Source of the DNA: a virus
Strand: one strand, 5' to 3'
Virus record (IMG/VR): IMGVR_UViG_3300007511_000152
Coordinates: 1 to 24,001 of that record
Length of the DNA stretch: 24,001 bases
Within the stretch, counting starts at the first letter, position 1, and each line of letters starts with the position of its first letter. Both the position numbers and the translations under genes were made by a program. The notes under the pieces are model-generated. The model was not told the DNA's origin. It ran no database searches and saw only the letters and a list, made by a program, of their open reading frames with translations. Of the stretch, positions 20,079-24,001 are shown piece after piece.

Positions 20079-22520
20079 TCACGCAACCTTCTCAATAAAT
20101 GCATTGAGAAGAATTCGATTCTGTAACTTGCCCTTGGTATTCTTTTTCAGAGCTTTACGAAGTTCTGATTTTGAAGAACCAACTTCAACTTCACTGATAT
20201 GGTCAACTTCATCAATTTCAAGTCCTTTAACATTAATGACATAAAGTTCATCATACGCTGTTCCTGAATCAATCAAGAATTTATTCTTACGAAATTCTGC
20301 AAGTTCTGATACCATAGGATAACGATTTATGATCCAACTCAGATTTGAAGAAGCTCTCCTTCCACCACCAGAAGTCAGAAAAAATCCAAGAAGATTAATT
20401 CCAAGTGATTTCTTGAGTCCAAGTAAAAGCAAAGAAGTCATTCCATCCCTTGAATTCTTCATATCAGAAGGATAAACTCTCATACGAGTTGCAGGGTCAT
20501 CAATATGAACTGCATCACCTCTTCCGAAACCACGAACTTCATTATCTGAACCTAAATATTCTCGACTACGATTACTTTGTCCATCAGTCAAAAATACTGC
20601 ATTAACTATCTGTGCTCGTGATTTCATTTTGAATTCTTCAATCACACTCTTTGCAGCAATAATTGTATCATCCAACGGAGTTCCGCCGAGTGAAAAATTA
20701 TTAGGTATTCCATAATATGCATGTCTGTTAGAATAATAATACTGATAACGTGTATTAAAACATTCTGCAATTAAAAGAAGATTCCGATATGCATCATTCA
20801 GTTCATTTCTTCTCATTCTGGAAGAAAACAGATTTACCAGACGAAAACCAGAACTGACAACCATATCATTTTTCTTATAATCTGCAATTTTGTTTCCTAC
20901 AACCGTATAGTTATAAGGATTACTTTCATACCTTCTTGACATCACATTATTATCATCATCTTCCCAATCTCGATATTGGTCATTAAAAGAATATACTTCA
21001 AAAGGTATTTGAACTTTTGAACAAAACATTGTTAAATTAATCAACTGTTCAATTGTCTCTTTCATATAAGGGCTCATTGAACCAGACCAATCTATAAACA
21101 TAACCATACCATGATTCTTTCCTTCAGGAAAAGAAGTAATCTGTTGAAACAGATTTTCACTGTACTTATATGCATGAATCTTATTCATGTCCAGAGTTCC
21201 TTTTTTTGAATTATATGCCCTTCGATGAATATCTGCGGCTTTCTTCATTTCAAACTCTTTGACCATATAACTAACCATTTTGTCATTGTTTGATTTGAAC
21301 TTTTTCAGAGATTCGTTTCCCGCTTCAACAGCACCTTCCATTCCTGCATAATACTTGTTCATTTCTTCAAGAGACTTTTTATAATCAATTACAATAGACT
21401 TAGTATTAATTTTTGGAAAAGTCAGATAAAGAGGAACAGAGACATTTTCACTCATATCTGCAAATTCTTCTTCTCTCTCACGAAAATTCTCATCCGTAAG
21501 TGATCGTGGCTCAGAAACCATATCATTACGGTCTCCAAAAGGATTTCCAACCCCACCTTCAAATCCATCAGAAGTGACAGATTTTGAATCATTTTCTTTC
21601 TTATCTTCAGAAGATTCATCAGAAGATTCATTAGACTTGGATTCGTTTTCTTCTCTCATTTTGTCCATCGCTTCTTGAAATTCTTTTTCAATAGAACTCA
21701 ATCCACTATCAGATTCTTCTGATTCAGATTCATCACCTTCACCTTCAGAAGAACTTATCCCAGGCTTATCTTTTTCAGATTCTTCTTCTTCAGAACCATC
21801 TCCTTCACCAGAAGGAAGTGAAATATCCAAATCATCCATTTCAAAATCACCATCTTCAGAACCTTCAGATTCTTCAGAATCATCACCTTCTCCAAACTCA
21901 TTTGAAAAATCTCCATAACTGTTATCAGTTTCAGATTCATTCTCTTTACAGTAATCATACAGAGCATCACAGACTTCAACTACATCTTCAAACGTTTCCG
22001 TTCTCATGATTTTTTCAACCCACTCTCGCTCTTCTTCTGAAAACTCAATTCCATAATTGGTTCCGGCTTTGGTATATAGATTAATACGATCAATCAAACC
22101 AAGATCATTGACATCCATGCCCATCTTTCTCAGTCCGAAAAAATCTTCATTCATCAGTTCTTCGTAACCCTTCAACATATGTTTACGAGCACCAGCAAAC
22201 TTTCTTTTGATTTTCTTTTCGATTCTTGCATCTTCTACAACATTAAGAAAGGACTTGTATCCTTTTCCTTTTTTATTTACAGAAGAATGCCATCCATCTT
22301 CAGGAGTCCATAGTGCATGACCAACTTCGTGAGCACAAAACAGGTCATAAGTATCTGAACCAGGCTTCCATTTGAGGATAGGTAGATACAACACTCGATT
22401 TTTTACATCGAATGCTGCGGTAGGAATTTTCTTATGTTCAACAGAAATGTTTTCTGCAGCCATCAATTTGGCAAGAAGAGATTTCTGTTCAACTAATTTA
22501 GTATTTTCTTTCATAAACAT
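20079..22520 (-). CDS. VWA-domain protein with HExxH metallopeptidase-like N-terminus (CobT-like)
   Basis: 813 residues. The N-terminal domain carries FCAHEVGHALW (HExxH at 64-68) and, about 30 residues on, NVVEDARIEKKI, whose Glu96 could be the third zinc ligand. A low-complexity Ser/Glu/Asp linker follows (about 193-320). The C-terminal von Willebrand A domain has the MIDAS motif FIDWSGSM (Asp477, Ser479, Ser481), the Thr of SLGGTPLDDT and the Asp of FLTDGQSN. This is the organisation of CobT/ViaA-type partners of MoxR AAA+ ATPases, and that ATPase is the next gene. Whether the HExxH site is catalytic is unknown. The start is ATG 22520 or, two codons on, 22514, which has GAG six bases ahead. 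A consensus promoter precedes it. Confidence 0.9.
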   Translation of the reverse strand: MFMKENTKLVEQKSLLAKLMAAENISVEHKKIPTAAFDVKNRVLYLPILKWKPGSDTYDLFCAHEVGHALWTPEDGWHSSVNKKGKGYKSFLNVVEDARIEKKIKRKFAGARKHMLKGYEELMNEDFFGLRKMGMDVNDLGLIDRINLYTKAGTNYGIEFSEEEREWVEKIMRTETFEDVVEVCDALYDYCKENESETDNSYGDFSNEFGEGDDSEESEGSEDGDFEMDDLDISLPSGEGDGSEEEESEKDKPGISSSEGEGDESESEESDSGLSSIEKEFQEAMDKMREENESKSNESSDESSEDKKENDSKSVTSDGFEGGVGNPFGDRNDMVSEPRSLTDENFREREEEFADMSENVSVPLYLTFPKINTKSIVIDYKKSLEEMNKYYAGMEGAVEAGNESLKKFKSNNDKMVSYMVKEFEMKKAADIHRRAYNSKKGTLDMNKIHAYKYSENLFQQITSFPEGKNHGMVMFIDWSGSMSPYMKETIEQLINLTMFCSKVQIPFEVYSFNDQYRDWEDDDNNVMSRRYESNPYNYTVVGNKIADYKKNDMVVSSGFRLVNLFSSRMRRNELNDAYRNLLLIAECFNTRYQYYYSNRHAYYGIPNNFSLGGTPLDDTIIAAKSVIEEFKMKSRAQIVNAVFLTDGQSNRSREYLGSDNEVRGFGRGDAVHIDDPATRMRVYPSDMKNSRDGMTSLLLLGLKKSLGINLLGFFLTSGGGRRASSNLSWIINRYPMVSELAEFRKNKFLIDSGTAYDELYVINVKGLEIDEVDHISEVEVGSSKSELRKALKKNTKGKLQNRILLNAFIEKVA

Positions 22521-22556
22521 CTCAAAAAATGGTTATTTCTTAACCTCACATATACT

Positions 22557-22585
22557 ATTATACTAAATTTTGAGGGGAATGTCAA
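22557..22585 (-). promoter_or_regulatory. Perfect sigma70 promoter for the VWA gene
   Basis: Minus strand TTGACA (22585..22580), 17 bp, TATAAT (22562..22557). The -35 box overlaps the TGA stop of the 53-residue gene. Confidence 0.82.
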
Positions 22586-22743
22586 GTTTTTTCAGATTTT
22601 TCAAATTTTTCTTCAGAATCTTCTGGTACGTTTCTTGCATAATCGCCCGTTCCATCATTCAAATGTTCATAACCCGATAGGGCTTCTCCCGAATATTTAT
22701 TCATCAATCTTTTTCGTAGTTCTTTAACTGTTTTTCCTGTCAT
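22582..22743 (-). CDS. 53-residue charged protein
   Basis: ATG 22743 behind the strong ribosome site AGAAAGGAGCGAAA and its own promoter (22770..22799). It begins MTGKTVKELRKRLMNKYSGE, then SGYEHLNDGTGDYARNVPED and a Glu/Lys-rich end. The first half is a basic amphipathic helix and the second half is acidic. No family is recognised. Promoter, ribosome site and snug fit between neighbours make expression likely. It lies directly ahead of the VWA/AAA+ pair and could belong to that module. Confidence 0.7.
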   Translation of the reverse strand: MTGKTVKELRKRLMNKYSGEALSGYEHLNDGTGDYARNVPEDSEEKFEKSEKT

Positions 22744-22769
22744 TTTCGCTCCTTTCTCATTACAAGTAT

Positions 22770-22799
22770 ATTATAACATAGAAACATGCTGAATGTCAA
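22770..22799 (-). promoter_or_regulatory. Sigma70 promoter for the 53-residue gene
   Basis: Minus strand TTGACA (22799..22794), 18 bp, TATAAT (22775..22770). It lies immediately after the stop of the kinase-like gene within the 18-bp cassette 22791..22808. Confidence 0.78.
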
Positions 22800-22805
22800 G
22801 TTTTT

Positions 22806-23648
22806 TCACGTTTCATCAAGTGATACCATGTCCTTTGTCAATTTTGTCTTTGGAACATTTGCAGAAATCCAACCCAAAAGTTGCTTCTTAATTCCCAATT
22901 CTGGACCCATAGATTTTCCCTCTTTCTTGAAGGACAAATAAGTAAAATCTTTTACTAAAACATCACCAGATTTGTGGTCTTTCATTGGTTTTTTTGTATC
23001 TGGGTCTACCCAAGGAATCGTATTATCACGATTATTGAGAACTACACGAACTCCACCATTTAAACCACGTGGCAATTTTCCTTTTATTACTTCATACATA
23101 CTTTTTGCGGCCCCTTCATGAGAAAGGAGCATAATGTCTTCTGGTACAACTCTTTCACGATTTCGATTATTAACAATTGCAACTGCATAATTTGTCAATA
23201 CCCAAGTTAAATGTATATTTTTGGAATCATATCCAGCTTCAATAAGTTTGGGCAAAACATCTTCAATATCATTTGCATCTTTCATTGTAATATCAAACAT
23301 AATATTGGGTAATCTATTGGTATTTGAATCCTGTAGTAAAAGATCAAGAGTTTTGTCTTTAATTCCTTTATTTCTTACAAATGTATGAAGTTTATACACA
23401 TCCTTTGGATTTGATAATTTCAATCCTTGAATTTCTGGATATACCCCTTTTGTGTCTGCTAATGTTTGAAATGCTTTTTTCCATTCATCTACATCACGAA
23501 TCTTGAATTTTTCTTTTTCCATAAAGTTTGCAATTGCAAAACCCTTTCCAGAGCCTGCACCACCAGCAAGAAATACGATTTGCCCGTATCTCTTCCCTTG
23601 ATTGTACATTATTAATTTTTCTTCTAGGTATTGTCGAAATGATATCAT
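22806..23648 (-). CDS. P-loop kinase-like protein with capsid-targeting-like N-terminus
   Basis: 280 residues. A P-loop GGAGSGKG (29-36) follows a beta strand (GQIVFLA). A strand ending IMFDITMKD at about 116 could be Walker B, and the R-N-R-E-R segment (about 158-162) is a possible lid arginine cluster. The overall look is that of zeta-toxin-like or nucleotide/polynucleotide kinases. The substrate is unknown. The first ten residues, MISFRQYLEE, align position by position with the T4 internal-protein capsid-targeting sequence (MKTYQEFIAE, from memory) and end in a gp21-type L-x-E cleavage site. A late-promoter box (23684..23691) lies upstream, unlike the neighbouring genes. The ribosome site is GGATTCTT-ATG, weak to moderate. 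Confidence 0.82.
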   Translation of the reverse strand: MISFRQYLEEKLIMYNQGKRYGQIVFLAGGAGSGKGFAIANFMEKEKFKIRDVDEWKKAFQTLADTKGVYPEIQGLKLSNPKDVYKLHTFVRNKGIKDKTLDLLLQDSNTNRLPNIMFDITMKDANDIEDVLPKLIEAGYDSKNIHLTWVLTNYAVAIVNNRNRERVVPEDIMLLSHEGAAKSMYEVIKGKLPRGLNGGVRVVLNNRDNTIPWVDPDTKKPMKDHKSGDVLVKDFTYLSFKKEGKSMGPELGIKKQLLGWISANVPKTKLTKDMVSLDET

Positions 23649-23683
23649 AAGAATCCGTTTTAGATATTAATTGGAATCATTAA

Positions 23684-23691
23684 TATTTATA
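23684..23691 (-). promoter_or_regulatory. T4-type late promoter box
   Basis: TATAAATA on the minus strand, the exact T4 late consensus -10 octamer, 36 bp ahead of the kinase-like gene and after the tRNA. No TTGACA precedes it. AT-rich DNA makes chance matches possible. Confidence 0.6.
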
Positions 23692-23702
23692 AAACGAAAG
23701 GA

Positions 23703-23778
23703 TGGAGCTGGTGATAGGAATCGAACCTACGACATTCTGATTACAAATCAGACGCTCTGCCATCTGAGCTACACCAGC
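23703..23778 (-). tRNA. tRNA-Thr (anticodon TGT), CCA encoded
   Basis: All arms fold. The acceptor stem is GCTGGTG/CACCAGC. The D stem is GCTC/GAGC. The anticodon stem is TCTGA/TCAGA with loop TTTGTAA (anticodon TGT, reading ACA). The T stem is GTAGG/CCTAT with loop TTCGATT. The discriminator T is followed by an encoded CCA at 23705..23703. It probably supports reading of ACA codons in this AT-rich genome. Confidence 0.97.
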
Positions 23779-24001
23779 ATCATAGTAAATTTAAAACACA
23801 ACTTTAAATTTGCAAGGTAAAAAGGGGGGAGAAGCGAGAACAGCAATGAATCCTCTAAGAGTGATTCAGACAAGGTTCAAAAGTCAAAAAACAAATTTGA
23901 TACCTAATGTCATTCTCCGTCTGCAAAAAAGGCGAGCGACCTAACAAAAAGCAAATATTCTTCTTTTAACGGAAGCAGATATCTTAGTTCTTTGTTCGAT
24001 T
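23779..24001. other. Gene-poor right end with inverted repeats
   Basis: No confident gene. Just upstream of the tRNA is a perfect AT-only inverted repeat, AAATTTAAA with 7-nt loop and TTTAAATTT (23787..23811). Further on is a hairpin, TGAATC-CTC with loop TAA and GAG-T-GATTCA (23847..23868). The minus frame is open from the window edge to a TGA at 23910 (29 codons, ending SLAFFADGE) and could be the end of a gene beyond the window. A purine run GGGGGGAGAAG lies at about 23824..23834. Confidence 0.5.

Noticed and set aside
23846-23944. Plus-strand ORF MNPLRVIQTRFKSQKT... of 32 codons
   Set aside because: It would be the only plus-strand gene, has no clear ribosome site, and overlaps a hairpin.
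23910-24001. Possible C-terminal end of a minus-strand gene entering from the right
   Set aside because: Only 29 open codons and no recognisable family; mentioned under the right-end entry but not called.
1-24001. CRISPR arrays, insertion sequences, rRNA
   Set aside because: No regularly spaced repeats, transposase-like products or rRNA-like stretches were seen.

Overview
This window is a piece of an AT-rich, T4-like myovirus genome. Every protein gene I can support lies on the minus strand, so transcription runs from the right end to the left. The core T4 replication genes appear in the T4 order: sliding clamp gp45, clamp-loader ATPase gp44, clamp-loader small subunit gp62, translational repressor RegA, DNA polymerase gp43, recombinase UvsX and replicative helicase gp41. 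The extra genes (Hsp20, CobS-like AAA+ ATPase, VWA protein, dUTPase, TAGT glycosyltransferase) are typical of marine relatives of T4. The exact host cannot be read from the sequence. Good Shine-Dalgarno sites and near-perfect sigma70 promoters fit an ordinary Gram-negative host.

Right part (about 24001 to 16500): a tRNA-Thr(TGT) with encoded CCA; a P-loop kinase-like gene behind a T4-type late box, whose N-terminus resembles a T4 capsid-targeting sequence; a 53-residue gene; a VWA/metallopeptidase-like protein with its AAA+ MoxR/CobS-like partner; a DNA methyltransferase; a 38-residue ORF; a GT-A glycosyltransferase; and a DUF3310-like protein.

Middle part (about 16500 to 8000): gp45, gp44, a GT-B-like glycosyltransferase wedged between gp44 and gp62, gp62, RegA and dUTPase. 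Then come an HNH nuclease overlapping a second DNA methyltransferase (a possible restriction-modification-like cassette), a 43-residue ORF, an Hsp20 unit with its own promoter and terminator, a small hypothetical gene, an M15 peptidase, and a 55-residue ORF overlapping the start of the polymerase gene.

Left part (8002 to 1): gp43; a GIY-YIG homing endonuclease inserted behind it with duplication of the polymerase 3' end; a TAGT-like glycosyltransferase starting at TTG; a small lipoprotein; a coiled-coil membrane protein with an anomalous start; a 33-residue ORF; UvsX; a 122-residue hypothetical protein; and gp41. The helicase is interrupted after its DTSE motif by what looks like the N-terminal part of an intein, cut off by the window edge.

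The replication genes are tightly coupled (ATGA overlaps). Seven promoters of the form TTGACA-N17/18-TATAAT, or one base off, restart transcription ahead of modules, and three of them share an 18-bp cassette. Accessory genes sit at almost every junction between core genes. The strongest leads are the helicase intein, the endonuclease insertion that rebuilt the next gene's start, the AAA+/VWA pair, and the kinase that may be packaged in the capsid.
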